Source: Streptomyces lydicus
GTDB lineage: Bacteria > Actinomycetota > Actinomycetes > Streptomycetales > Streptomycetaceae
Assembly (NCBI RefSeq): GCF_000717345.1
Contig: NZ_JNZA01000058.1
Coordinates: 1-32,275, forward strand
Direction: 5' to 3'
Length of the DNA stretch: 32,275 nt
The position numbers were made by a program, and so were the translations under genes. The first letter of the stretch is position 1, and every line of letters begins with the position of its first letter. The notes beneath the pieces were generated by a model. That model saw only the letters and a list, made by a program, of their open reading frames with translations, was not told the origin of the DNA and did not search any database. Below are positions 23,944 through 32,195 of the stretch, in pieces.

Positions 23944-26619
23944 TCAGCCCCGTTTGAGTCGGGCGGAGGTGTGCCGGGTCGGTTCGGCGGTCGTGGGGTC
24001 CTCGGGCCAGGGGTGCTTGGGGTAGCGGCCGCGCAGCTCCGCGCGTACGGACCGGTAGCCGTCCCGCCAGAACGACGCGAGGTCGGCCGTCACCGCGGCG
24101 GGGCGTCCCGCCGGCGAGAGGAGATGTACGAGCACCGGCACCCGCCCGTCGGCCACCCGCGGCGACTCGTGCCAGCCGAACAGCTCCTGCAGCTTCACGG
24201 CCAGTACGGGCTGCTCACCGCCGTAGTCCACGCGTATGTGCGAACCGCTGGGGACTTCGATGCGTTCCGGGGCCAGCGTGTCGAAGCGGGCCGCGTCGCC
24301 GGTCGCCCATGGCAGCAACCGGTTCAGGGCCTGTCCCGCGTCGATCCGCTCCAGGTCGGCCCGGCGCCGCGCCCGTCCGAGTTCGATGCCCAGCCAGTCC
24401 CAGGCGCGCTCCAGCAGCGCCGCGTCCGACACATCGGGCCAGGGCGCGCCCACCTCCCGGTGCAGGAACGCCATCCGCTGCCGCAGCGCCTGCGCGGCGG
24501 GCGACCACCGCAGCAGGCCGAGGCCCTCCCGCCGCAGCCCCGACACCACCGCGTCCCGCAGCAGCTCCGGGTCGGGCGCGGCCAGCGGCCGGGACGACAG
24601 CTCGATCGCGCCCAGCCGGGTCACCGTCCGGGCCACCACCTCGCCGTCCGACCACCCCACCTCCTCGCCGGAGGAGTACAGCGCCCGCGCCGCCGCACGC
24701 GCCGTCTCCTCGTCGATCACGGCAGCCAGCCGCACCCGCGCGGACACCGACGCCACCGGTCGGTCCGCCACCGCGACCGCCAGCCATCCGGCGTCCCGCA
24801 GCCGGGAGCCGTCCCCGGCCCGCGCTCCAGTGCCCGGCCCGGCCCCCGCCAGTTCCGCGCCGGTCCCCGACGCCATCAGGTAGCCCCCGACGCCCCGGGC
24901 CCGCGCCACCCGCTCCGGGAACGCCAACGCGGCGACCAGCCCGGCGACCACGTCATCGGACGCACCCGCATTCGCACCCGTATTCGCCCCGGCACCCGCC
25001 CCCGCGTTCGCCCGGGCGTCGACCGCCGCCCCCGACCCAGCGCTCCCGCCCGCACCCGCGCCCCCGCCGCCCGAGCCTGGCGCCACGCCCGGCGCCACGC
25101 CCGGCTCCGCGCCCACCGATGCCAGTCGTCGCGCTTCCTGCCGCCACCTCGCGGCATAGCCGTCGCCGCCCCGGCGCGCCGTGCGCCACGCGGCCGCCAG
25201 ATCGTCCCCGTAGGCGCGCGGCGGCCCCTCGCTGAGCAGGGCGACCACCTCCGCGGCCCGCTTCACGCCGACCTCCGCCGCACCGTCCAGCAGGGCGCGC
25301 GCGAGCCGGGGGTGCACGCCCATCCGTGCCATCCGGGCCCCGCGCGGCGTCGCCCGGCCGTCCCCGTCCACCGCGCCGATCGCCGTCAGCACCTCCCGGG
25401 CCGCGGCCAGCGCACCGGCCGGCGGCGGGTCGAGCAGCGCCAGGCCGCTCGCCGACGGATCGCCCCAGCAGGCCGTCTGTAGCGCGAACGCAGTCAGATC
25501 GGCCACCTTGATCTCCGGTTCGGGGAAGGCCGGCAGTCGTGCGTCCTCACCCTCCGCCCAGCACCGGTAGACCACACCCGCTGCCTCTCGCCCCGCCCGT
25601 CCGGCGCGCTGCCGGGCCGCCGCCCGGGAAGCCCGTACGGTCGTCAGCGCGCTGAGCCCCCGTGCATGATCCATCCGTGGCACCCGCGCCAGCCCGCTGT
25701 CGATCACCACCCGCACGCCCGGCACCGTGAGACTGGATTCCGCCACCGACGTCGCCAGCACCACCCTGCGGACGCCGTCCCCGCCCGCCAGCACGGCGTC
25801 CTGCACCTCGGCAGGCGCCCGCCCGTGCACCTGCAGCACTTCGGCGTCCACCCCTGCCAGCTCCCCGGCGACGCGCCCGATCTCCCCGACACCGGGCAGG
25901 AAACACAGCACGTCGCCCGACCGCTCCCGCAGCGCCCGCCGGACCACGCCCGCCACATGCGTCAGCAGCGCCGGATCGACCCGCAACCCGTGCGCGGGCC
26001 GCACCGGTCGCTCCGGAGGCGCCCACACCACGTCCACCGGGTGCGACACGCCCGCCGCCTCGACCACCTGCGCCGCCCCGTCGGAGCCACCCAGCAGACG
26101 GGCCCACCCCAGGGCGTCCGTCGTCGCCGACGCGGCCACCAGCCGCAGCTCGGGCCGCAGCGTCTCCCGTACGTCCAGCAGGAATGCCGCGCAGGTGTCG
26201 GCGTCCAGATGCCGTTCGTGGCACTCGTCGAGCACCACCACATCGACCCCGGCCAGCTCCGGATCCCGCTGCAGCCGTTGCAGCAGCACCCCGGTGGTCA
26301 CCACCTCGACGGTCGTACGCGGGCCGGCCCGGCGCTCGCCGCGCACCGTGAAGCCCACCTGCTCGCCGGTCTTCTCGCCCAGCAGCCAGGCCATCCGCCG
26401 CGCCGCGGCGCGGGCCGCGATCCGACGCGGCTCGGCGACCAGCACCCGCCGACGCGGCCCCGCGCCGGTCAGGCCCGCCAGCTCCAGCGGCACCAGCGTC
26501 GTCTTGCCGGTGCCCGGCGGGGCGCACAGCACCGCCGTACCGGCCCCGTCGAGGGCTTCGCGGAGCGCGGGCAGCGCGGTACGGACGGGCAGCTGGGCGA
26601 GTGCGTCACGGGCGATCAC
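23944..26619 (-). CDS. hrpB: ATP-dependent helicase HrpB
   Basis: This 891-aa DExH helicase of the HrpB family (DEAH/RHA superfamily 2) has no firmly known cellular role; an RNA target is likely. It has motif I APPGTGKTT (33-41, K39), motif II DECH (131-134), motif III SAT, motif VI QRAGRAGRE, then HA2 and the HrpB C-terminal domain ending SFWRDGYRSVRAELRGRYPKHPWPEDP. A Gly/Ala/Asn low-complexity insert (about residues 503-555) makes it longer than the roughly 820 aa expected. GTG 26619 (reading VIARDALAQLPV) gives the usual HrpB N-terminus and has CACACT 7 nt upstream, so it may be leaderless; a GTG at 26667 would add 16 residues. It lies 94 nt downstream of the methyltransferase gene and converges on the DUF3068 gene across 250 nt. 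Confidence 0.93.
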   Translation of the reverse strand: MIARDALAQLPVRTALPALREALDGAGTAVLCAPPGTGKTTLVPLELAGLTGAGPRRRVLVAEPRRIAARAAARRMAWLLGEKTGEQVGFTVRGERRAGPRTTVEVVTTGVLLQRLQRDPELAGVDVVVLDECHERHLDADTCAAFLLDVRETLRPELRLVAASATTDALGWARLLGGSDGAAQVVEAAGVSHPVDVVWAPPERPVRPAHGLRVDPALLTHVAGVVRRALRERSGDVLCFLPGVGEIGRVAGELAGVDAEVLQVHGRAPAEVQDAVLAGGDGVRRVVLATSVAESSLTVPGVRVVIDSGLARVPRMDHARGLSALTTVRASRAAARQRAGRAGREAAGVVYRCWAEGEDARLPAFPEPEIKVADLTAFALQTACWGDPSASGLALLDPPPAGALAAAREVLTAIGAVDGDGRATPRGARMARMGVHPRLARALLDGAAEVGVKRAAEVVALLSEGPPRAYGDDLAAAWRTARRGGDGYAARWRQEARRLASVGAEPGVAPGVAPGSGGGGAGAGGSAGSGAAVDARANAGAGAGANTGANAGASDDVVAGLVAALAFPERVARARGVGGYLMASGTGAELAGAGPGTGARAGDGSRLRDAGWLAVAVADRPVASVSARVRLAAVIDEETARAAARALYSSGEEVGWSDGEVVARTVTRLGAIELSSRPLAAPDPELLRDAVVSGLRREGLGLLRWSPAAQALRQRMAFLHREVGAPWPDVSDAALLERAWDWLGIELGRARRRADLERIDAGQALNRLLPWATGDAARFDTLAPERIEVPSGSHIRVDYGGEQPVLAVKLQELFGWHESPRVADGRVPVLVHLLSPAGRPAAVTADLASFWRDGYRSVRAELRGRYPKHPWPEDPTTAEPTRHTSARLKRG

Positions 26620-26713
26620 GTCCCCAAGTGTGCCGCTCGCCTCTGACAACGGAGTGCCCCGCACCACGGCGCCGGGGCAGCGCGCCCCGCCGCCCGTTGG
26701 AGCCGCGTTCCGG

Positions 26714-27535
26714 TCAGTGCTCCGACTGGCACACGAAGATCGCCGTACCGGGGATCAGGTGCCCCCGCAGCGGCGACCAGCCGCCCCACTCCTGGGTATT
26801 CCAGTCCGGCCACTCCGGCTCGACGAGATCCACCAGCCGGAACCCGGCCGCGACGACGTCCCGCACCCGGTCGCCCAGCGTTCGGTGGTGCTCCACGTAC
26901 ACCGCCCGGCCGGTGTCGTCCTGCTCCACGTACGGCGTCCGGTCGAAATACGAGGCCGCCACCGACAGCCCCTCGGGCCCCGGCTCGTCGGCGAAGGCCC
27001 AGCGGATCGGGTGGGTGACGGAGAAGACGAAGCGGCCGCCCGGCCGAAGGACGCGGCGCACCTCGCGCAGCACCCGCACCGGGTCGGCGACGAACGGCAG
27101 CGCGCCGTACGCGGAACAGGCGAGGTCGAAGCTGCCGTCGCGGAACGGCAGCGCCCCGGCGTCCGCCTCCACCAGCTCGGTCGCGTCGCCCGGCGTTCCG
27201 TCGGCGATCCGCAGCGCGTGCTGCAGCTGCCGGTGGGAGAGGTCGAGCGCCACCGGGAGCGCACCCTGGGCGGCCAGCCAACGGGAGCACTGCGCCGCGC
27301 CGGCGCCGATCTCCAGGATTCGCCGCCCCTTCAGTTCGGTGACCGGCCCCAGCAGTGCGGCGTCGGCCTCGTCGAGTCCTTCGGGGCCCCAGACGAACCG
27401 GTCGTCCCCGAGGAACGCCCCGTGCTCGGTCTGGTACTCGTCCGCGTTGCGGTCCCACCAGCCCCGATTGGCGCGGCTGCTCTCGGTGTCCGAGGCGTCA
27501 CGGCGGGTCGCCTCGGGCTCGTGGTCTTGGTTCAT
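26714..27535 (-). CDS. Class I SAM-dependent methyltransferase
   Basis: This 273-aa soluble protein has a Rossmann-fold methyltransferase core: motif I ILEIGAGAAQCSRWL (73-87), an acidic end to strand 2 in ALDLS (96-100), VEADAGALPF (122-131), and motif IV/post-I SFDLACSAYGALPF, followed by REVRRVLRPGGRFVFSVTHP. This is the Methyltransf_11 pattern used on small molecules. The substrate is unknown. A 22-residue charged head precedes the family-typical RGWWDRNADEYQ. No good ribosome site is seen before ATG 27535. It is divergent from rpsA and co-directional with hrpB; there is no biosynthetic cluster around it. Confidence 0.88.
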   Translation of the reverse strand: MNQDHEPEATRRDASDTESSRANRGWWDRNADEYQTEHGAFLGDDRFVWGPEGLDEADAALLGPVTELKGRRILEIGAGAAQCSRWLAAQGALPVALDLSHRQLQHALRIADGTPGDATELVEADAGALPFRDGSFDLACSAYGALPFVADPVRVLREVRRVLRPGGRFVFSVTHPIRWAFADEPGPEGLSVAASYFDRTPYVEQDDTGRAVYVEHHRTLGDRVRDVVAAGFRLVDLVEPEWPDWNTQEWGGWSPLRGHLIPGTAIFVCQSEH

Positions 27536-27659
27536 CGCGCCCGTCGTCGTAGTCTTCGCTCTGCTTGTCGCTGCAGGGACTGTGAGGCCGTTTCGACCTC
27601 GCGGAACACCGCGTGTGCCGGATATGGGGCAATCTGCCCCCGGTGTGCGCGTTCGCGCA

Positions 27660-27688
27660 TTGACCGTGTCCGGCTGCCCCCGTATGCT
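27660..27688 (+). promoter_or_regulatory. rpsA promoter P1
   Basis: TTGACC (27660-27665), exactly 17 nt, then TATGCT (27683-27688) is a near-consensus vegetative (HrdB-type) promoter. Transcription would start about 27695 and read into rpsA. It is the best promoter match I noticed in the window. Confidence 0.7.
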
Positions 27689-27820
27689 ACAAGTTGCGCT
27701 GCGGGCTTGCGCGCCTCAGACGGAGCAGGCCGCGCTCGCATCTGTATGTACCCCTCGGTTTTGAGGCGTTTCGGACGGTTCCGAGTGCTCCGGCATTCGC
27801 GGGCTCCGAAGAGAGCGTCT

Positions 27821-27850
27821 TTGACACTGTCCGGCTTATGCAGAGGCGAT
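27821..27850 (+). promoter_or_regulatory. Possible second rpsA promoter
   Basis: A perfect TTGACA at 27821-27826 lies 85 nt before rpsA. At 18-nt spacing the -10 would be GGCGAT (27845-27850), a poor match to TANNNT. It may need an activator or an alternative sigma factor, or may be chance. Confidence 0.3.
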
Positions 27851-27910
27851 ACGGGCTCTCGGCGTAGCAGTACCTACGACTTCAATGTCCGTACCGGAGC
27901 CCTTTCCCAC

Positions 27911-29431
27911 ATGACGAGCAGCACCGAGACCACCGCCACCACCCCGCAGGTTGCGGTCAACGACATCGGTAACGAGGAAGCTTTCCTCGCCGCGATCGAC
28001 GAGACGATCAAGTACTTCAACGACGGCGACATCGTCGACGGCGTCATCGTGAAGGTCGACCGGGACGAGGTCCTGCTCGACATCGGTTACAAGACCGAAG
28101 GCGTCATCCCGAGCCGTGAGCTCTCGATCAAGCACGACGTCGACCCCAATGAGGTCGTCGCCGTCGGTGACGAGATCGAAGCCCTTGTTCTCCAGAAGGA
28201 GGACAAGGAAGGCCGCCTGATCCTCTCGAAGAAGCGCGCCCAGTACGAGCGTGCCTGGGGCACCATCGAGAAGATCAAGGAAGAAGACGGCATCGTCACC
28301 GGTACCGTCATCGAGGTCGTCAAGGGTGGTCTCATCCTCGACATCGGCCTCCGTGGCTTCCTCCCGGCCTCCCTGGTCGAGATGCGCCGCGTCCGCGACC
28401 TTCAGCCCTACGTGGGCAAGGAGCTCGAGGCCAAGATCATCGAGCTGGACAAGAACCGCAACAACGTGGTCCTGTCCCGCCGTGCCTGGCTGGAGCAGAC
28501 CCAGAGCGAGGTCCGCCAGACCTTCCTCACCACCCTGCAGAAGGGTCAGGTGCGCTCCGGCGTCGTCTCCTCCATCGTCAACTTCGGTGCCTTCGTGGAC
28601 CTGGGTGGCGTCGACGGTCTCGTCCACGTCTCCGAGCTCTCCTGGAAGCACATCGACCACCCGTCCGAGGTTGTCGAGGTCGGCCAGGAGGTCACGGTCG
28701 AGGTCCTGGACGTCGACATGGACCGCGAGCGCGTGTCCCTGTCGCTCAAGGCGACCCAGGAAGACCCGTGGCAGCAGTTCGCCCGGACCCACCAGATCGG
28801 TCAGGTCGTCCCGGGTAAGGTCACCAAGCTCGTTCCCTTCGGTGCGTTCGTGCGCGTCGACGAGGGCATCGAGGGCCTGGTCCACATCTCCGAGCTGGCC
28901 GAGCGCCACGTCGAGATCCCGGAGCAGGTTGTCCAGGTCAACGACGAGATCTTCGTCAAGGTCATCGACATCGACCTCGAGCGTCGCCGGATCTCGCTGT
29001 CGCTGAAGCAGGCCAACGAGTCCTTCGGCGCCGACCCGTCGGCCGTCGAGTTCGACCCGACCCTGTACGGCATGGCCGCGTCCTACGACGACCAGGGCAA
29101 CTACATCTACCCCGAGGGCTTCGACCCCGAGACCAACGACTGGCTCGAGGGCTACGAGACCCAGCGCGAGGCGTGGGAGAACCAGTACGCCGAGGCGCAG
29201 CAGCGCTTCGAGCAGCACCAGGCTCAGGTCATCAAGTCCCGCGAGGCCGACGAGCAGGCTGCGGCCGAGGGCGCTGCGGCGCCGGCGGCGCAGGGTGGCG
29301 GCCAGGCCGGCGGCGGCAACGCCGGTGGCGGCGGCTCCTACTCCTCGGAGTCGGCGGACAACTCCGGCGCCCTGGCGTCGGACGAGGCCCTCGCCGCGCT
29401 CCGCGAGAAGCTGGCCGGCGGCCAGAGCTGA
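27911..29431 (+). CDS. rpsA: 30S ribosomal protein S1
   Basis: This 506-aa protein binds mRNA on the 30S subunit and assists translation initiation. Four S1 OB-fold domains are visible, at about 38-107, 124-190, 211-279 and 296-365. The last two are the canonical RNA-binding pair (GVVSSIVNFGAFVDLGGVDG and GKVTKLVPFGAFVRVDEGIE). They are followed by a charged linker and a Gly/Ala/Gln-rich tail ending ASDEALAALREKLAGGQS, typical of actinobacteria. It has four domains rather than the six of E. coli S1. ATG 27911 is chosen as the start of the conserved protein; a GGAG lies 12 nt upstream, a loose ribosome site. It has its own promoter and a strong terminator, so it is probably monocistronic. Confidence 0.97.
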   Translation: MTSSTETTATTPQVAVNDIGNEEAFLAAIDETIKYFNDGDIVDGVIVKVDRDEVLLDIGYKTEGVIPSRELSIKHDVDPNEVVAVGDEIEALVLQKEDKEGRLILSKKRAQYERAWGTIEKIKEEDGIVTGTVIEVVKGGLILDIGLRGFLPASLVEMRRVRDLQPYVGKELEAKIIELDKNRNNVVLSRRAWLEQTQSEVRQTFLTTLQKGQVRSGVVSSIVNFGAFVDLGGVDGLVHVSELSWKHIDHPSEVVEVGQEVTVEVLDVDMDRERVSLSLKATQEDPWQQFARTHQIGQVVPGKVTKLVPFGAFVRVDEGIEGLVHISELAERHVEIPEQVVQVNDEIFVKVIDIDLERRRISLSLKQANESFGADPSAVEFDPTLYGMAASYDDQGNYIYPEGFDPETNDWLEGYETQREAWENQYAEAQQRFEQHQAQVIKSREADEQAAAEGAAAPAAQGGGQAGGGNAGGGGSYSSESADNSGALASDEALAALREKLAGGQS

Positions 29432-29485
29432 GCTCGCACCGACTGACGGCGGCCCGCCGCTAGGCACCGGCCGTATCAGCCGATA

Positions 29486-29525
29486 GACGAAGGCCCGTTC
29501 CCCTCAGGGGGAGCGGGCCTTCGTC
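29486..29525 (+). terminator. rpsA terminator
   Basis: GACGAAGGCCCG (29486-29497) pairs over 12 bp with CGGGCCTTCGTC (29514-29525). The stem extends through a T-G wobble into TCCCC/GGGGA, leaving a tiny loop. It starts 55 nt after the rpsA stop. Confidence 0.85.
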
Positions 29526-29531
29526 GCGTCC

Positions 29532-29558
29532 GGGGCGGGAGGGGGAGGGGGAGTGGGC
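29532..29558 (+). other. G-rich tract with quadruplex potential
   Basis: G-runs of 4, 3, 5, 5 and 3 are separated by one to three bases, meeting the usual pattern for an intramolecular G-quadruplex on the plus strand. It lies 6 nt after the rpsA terminator. Confidence 0.5.
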
Positions 29559-29603
29559 GGCAGTGGTACGGGGCCTCGGAGCTGGGAATCGAGGGCGCGG
29601 CGC

Positions 29604-29723
29604 GCCGGTCAGCCCACTGCCGTCGAACGTGTTGCCGCTGATCTTCGCGTCGGTGGCGCCCTCCTTGATGTCGACGTTCTCGCCGCCGACGCCCGACACG
29701 ATGGTGTTCCCAACGTCCTTGAG
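29604..29723 (-). pseudogene. Relic of a right-handed parallel beta-helix protein
   Basis: Minus-strand codons read LKDVGNTIVSGVGGENVDIK followed by EGATDAKISGNTFDGSGLTG. This is a typical turn repeat from secreted right-handed beta-helix (pectate-lyase-like) proteins of Streptomyces. Only 40 codons are recognisable. There is no start, no ribosome site and no flanking homologous sequence in any frame, so this is an internal fragment left by deletion. It resembles coding DNA in base use, suggesting a fairly recent loss. Family assignment is by pattern recognition. Confidence 0.6.
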
Positions 29724-30089
29724 TTGAGCTGCTGTCGATACATCGATAACGCGGGCGGCTGGAACGCGAAAGCGCTCAGCAGGGCGGCGCCAGGGTCTAT
29801 GAGGAGACGGGGAGCGCAGGGGGTGTATTGAATCTGCGGGGCGAGCTGAAGGTAGGGGCGGGACTGTGGCGCGTCAGGGTTGTGAACTTCGCTCACTCGT
29901 AAGGGAGTTGGGGTTCATTTCGCTGAATGGTGGAGGGCTGGGGAGCGGCGGCAGATTGGGTGGGGAGCGCGGGCAGGGGTGGCGGCCGGGCGGGAGATGT
30001 CCGGAAAGGGACGGGGCGGGTCCGGCGGCGGGGAATGCCTGTGGTCGACCATGCGTTGGCGTTCATGAGAACGAGGAGGAGCGGTCACT

Positions 30090-31043
30090 GTGTTGGATCC
30101 CCAGAGTTTGTACGCATGGGAGCCGAGCGGGCTCGCGGAGGTCGAGGCGTTGGCCTCCAGGGACTCCGCCGGGCTCGTGCTGCTGTACCACTTCGACGGG
30201 TACATCGACGCCGGCGAGACCGGCGACCAGATCGTGGAGCGGCTGGTCGACGGCCTGCCCAACAAGGTCGTCGCACGCTTCGACCACGACCGCCTCGTCG
30301 ACTACCGTGCCCGCCGTCCGCTGCTCACCTTCGAGCGCAACCGCTGGACCGCGTACGAAACCCCGAGCATCGAGCTGCGGCTGATGCGGGACACCACCGA
30401 CGCGCCGTTCCTGCTGCTCTCCGGCCCCGAGCCGGACGTGGAGTGGGAGCGCTTCGCGGCTGCCGTGAAGGAGATCGTCGAGCGGCTCGGCGTGCGACTG
30501 TCGGTGAACTTCCACGGCATCCCCATGGGCGTCCCGCACACCCGCCCCGTAGGCATCACCCCGCACGGCAACCGCACCGATCTGATGCCGGGGCACGCCA
30601 GTTTCTTCGACGAGGCCCAGGTGCCCGGCAGCGCGGAGTCCCTCATCGAGTTCAGGTTGGCCGAGGCCGGGCACGACGTACTGGGTGTGGCCGCGCACGT
30701 GCCGCACTACATCGCCCGGTCCGCCTACCCGGATGCCGCGCTGACCGCTCTGGAGGCGGTGACGGCGGCCACCGGCCTGGTGCTGCCCGGCGCGGCGCAT
30801 TCGCTGCGTACGGAGGCGCTGCGGACGCAGGAGGAGATCGAGCGGCAGATCTCGGAGGGCGACGAGGAGATGGTCGCCCTGGTCAGCGGCCTTGAGCATC
30901 AGTACGACGCGGTGGCCGGCGCGGAGTCCCGGGGCAACCTCGTGGCCGAGCCGGTGGAACTCCCGTCGGCCGACGAGATCGGCCGGGAATTCGAGCGGTT
31001 CCTCGCGGAGCGGGAGAGCGAGGGCGGCGGGGGCGGCAGCTGA
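30090..31043 (+). CDS. PAC2 family protein
   Basis: This 317-aa protein belongs to the PAC2 family, named for a eukaryotic proteasome-assembly chaperone. Actinobacterial members are of unknown function but occur in proteasome-bearing bacteria. The core runs from [20 protein letters not shown] through [67 protein letters not shown] and [20 protein letters not shown]. The C-terminus (about 240-317) is predicted helical and charged and ends in a Glu/Gly-rich tail. GTG 30090 follows GAGGAGGAG. coaE follows 64 nt later on the same strand. No proteasome genes (prcA, prcB, mpa, pup) are in the window, so a proteasome link is by family name only. Confidence 0.87.
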   Translation: MLDPQSLYAWEPSGLAEVEALASRDSAGLVLLYHFDGYIDAGETGDQIVERLVDGLPNKVVARFDHDRLVDYRARRPLLTFERNRWTAYETPSIELRLMRDTTDAPFLLLSGPEPDVEWERFAAAVKEIVERLGVRLSVNFHGIPMGVPHTRPVGITPHGNRTDLMPGHASFFDEAQVPGSAESLIEFRLAEAGHDVLGVAAHVPHYIARSAYPDAALTALEAVTAATGLVLPGAAHSLRTEALRTQEEIERQISEGDEEMVALVSGLEHQYDAVAGAESRGNLVAEPVELPSADEIGREFERFLAERESEGGGGGS

Positions 31044-31093
31044 GCCCGGCCGGATCGGTCACCCGCCGGCCGTCCCGGACCGCCGGCGCACCG

Positions 31094-31107
31094 TATAGCG
31101 TGGGCGC
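31094..31107 (+). promoter_or_regulatory. Candidate leaderless -10 element of coaE
   Basis: TATAGC (31094-31099) lies 8 nt before the coaE ATG, with no Shine-Dalgarno between. It matches TATAAT at four of six positions but not the last T of TANNNT. No good -35 is seen. Confidence 0.35.
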
Positions 31108-31698
31108 ATGGTGAAGGTGGGGCTGACCGGCGGAATCGGCGCGGGCAAGAGTGAGGTTTCGCGATTGCTGGCGTCGTACGGCGCGGTCGTCGTGGACGCG
31201 GACAAGATCGCACGCGAGGTCGTCGAGCCGGGTACGCCCGGACTGGCCGCCGTGGTCGAGGAGTTCGGGGAGGGCGTGCTCACCCCGGACGGCACGCTGG
31301 ACCGGCCGAAGCTGGGCGGCATCGTCTTCAATGACCCCGAGAAACTCAAGGCGCTCAATGCGATCGTGCATCCGCTGGTGGGTGCCCGCTCGGCCGAACT
31401 CGAGGCGTCGGCCGGGCCGGACGCCGTGGTGGTCCACGATGTGCCGCTGCTGACGGAGAACGGCCTGGCGCCGCTGTACGACACGGTGGTTGTGGTCGAT
31501 GCCGCGCCTCAGACGCAGCTCGACCGGCTGGTGCGACTGCGCGGCATGGCGGAGGACGAGGCGAAGTCCCGGATGGCGGCTCAGGCGACGCGCGAGCAGC
31601 GGCTGGCGATCGCCGACCTCGTCATCGACAACGACGGGCCGCTGGAGGCCCTCGAACCGCAGGTCCGCGCGGTTTGGGAGCGGCTGCGGGGCGCCTGA
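31108..31698 (+). CDS. coaE: Dephospho-CoA kinase
   Basis: Phosphorylates the ribose 3'-hydroxyl of dephospho-CoA with ATP, the last step of coenzyme A synthesis. The 196-aa protein has the P-loop GGIGAGKS (8-15), the substrate-site [13 protein letters not shown] (D30, D32), the CoaE-typical [11 protein letters not shown], and [19 protein letters not shown] (lid and arginine region), then [12 protein letters not shown]. Streptomyces and other bacterial CoaE proteins are of about this length, and there is no fused DUF as in mycobacteria, where CoaE carries an extra UPF0157 domain. No ribosome site is evident; see the -10 element directly upstream. The cupin gene starts 23 nt downstream. Confidence 0.95.
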   Translation: MVKVGLTGGIGAGKSEVSRLLASYGAVVVDADKIAREVVEPGTPGLAAVVEEFGEGVLTPDGTLDRPKLGGIVFNDPEKLKALNAIVHPLVGARSAELEASAGPDAVVVHDVPLLTENGLAPLYDTVVVVDAAPQTQLDRLVRLRGMAEDEAKSRMAAQATREQRLAIADLVIDNDGPLEALEPQVRAVWERLRGA

Positions 31699-31708
31699 GG
31701 CCGGACGG

Positions 31709-31721
31709 TAGCCTCGCCGCC
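31709..31721 (+). promoter_or_regulatory. Candidate leaderless -10 element of the cupin gene
   Basis: TAGCCT (31709-31714) fits TANNNT and ends 7 nt before ATG 31722, with no Shine-Dalgarno between. It has the same arrangement as pyk and coaE. It supports this start over the downstream ATG 31818. Confidence 0.4.
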
Positions 31722-32195
31722 ATGACTGCTGCTTCCGATGCCTCTTCCGCCTCTGCCGCGACTACGGCCACCGCTGCTCCAGTGGCTACGGGTCCCGCTG
31801 CCACCCCCGCATCCGCTATGGGCGACTCGTCCCCGGCGTCCCTCCCCGCGTCGTTCGTGGTGAACATCCCGGGCATCGCGGACGCCGATCTGGAGCCGGA
31901 CCCCCTGGACCCGTCGCAGATCGTCTCCGGGGAGCCGGTGGTGACGGGCAAGGTGCTGTGGGAGTCCCCGGACGGTCGTCAGATACGCGGCATCTGGCAG
32001 ATCACGCCCGGTGTGGTCACCGACACCGAGGCCAACGAACTGTTCGTGGTCGTCAGCGGCCGCGCCACGATCGAGGTCGAGGGCGGCCCGGTGCTCGAAG
32101 TGGGCCCGGGCGACGCCTGCATCCTGCGCGAGGGCGACCGCACTCGATGGACTGTCCACGAGACGCTGCGCAAGGCGTACCACATCAGCTTGTAG
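31722..32195 (+). CDS. Cupin_3 (DUF861) domain protein
   Basis: This 157-aa protein has a 32-residue Ala/Ser/Thr/Pro-rich head followed by a single cupin_3 barrel (about 70-157). RGIWQITPGVVTDTEANELF, VVVSGRATIEVEGG, LEVGPGDACILREGDRTRW and TVHETLRKAYHISL track the DUF861 consensus, including the closing Trp-Glu-Arg-Lys strand. The metal-binding His residues of classic cupins are absent in the first motif (TEANE), so a metal-dependent activity is doubtful; relatives bind small ligands or act as ureidoglycine-type enzymes. ATG 31722 is chosen for the leaderless-type -10; ATG 31818 would remove the low-complexity head and is the alternative. The stop is followed by G-rich DNA to the window edge. 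Confidence 0.85.
   Translation: MTAASDASSASAATTATAAPVATGPAATPASAMGDSSPASLPASFVVNIPGIADADLEPDPLDPSQIVSGEPVVTGKVLWESPDGRQIRGIWQITPGVVTDTEANELFVVVSGRATIEVEGGPVLEVGPGDACILREGDRTRWTVHETLRKAYHISL

Larger units (their letters stand above)
27536..27910. other. rpsA upstream regulatory region
   Basis: These 375 nt hold no gene. They contain a GGGGCA-ATC-TGCCCC hairpin (27626-27640), a strong promoter (27660-27688), and a second TTGACA (27821-27826) whose -10 is unclear. The candidate TSS of the first promoter gives a leader of about 215 nt, long enough for control at the RNA level. Confidence 0.6.
29432..30089. other. Intergenic region rpsA to PAC2 gene, with gene relic
   Basis: This 658-nt gap contains the rpsA terminator, a G-rich tract (29532-29558), a 40-codon beta-helix relic on the minus strand (29604-29723), a short lower-GC patch (about 29720-29900) and a purine-rich run before the PAC2 gene. 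No intact gene is supported; a 95-codon minus frame (29609-29896) crossing the relic in another frame has no recognisable product. Confidence 0.55.
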
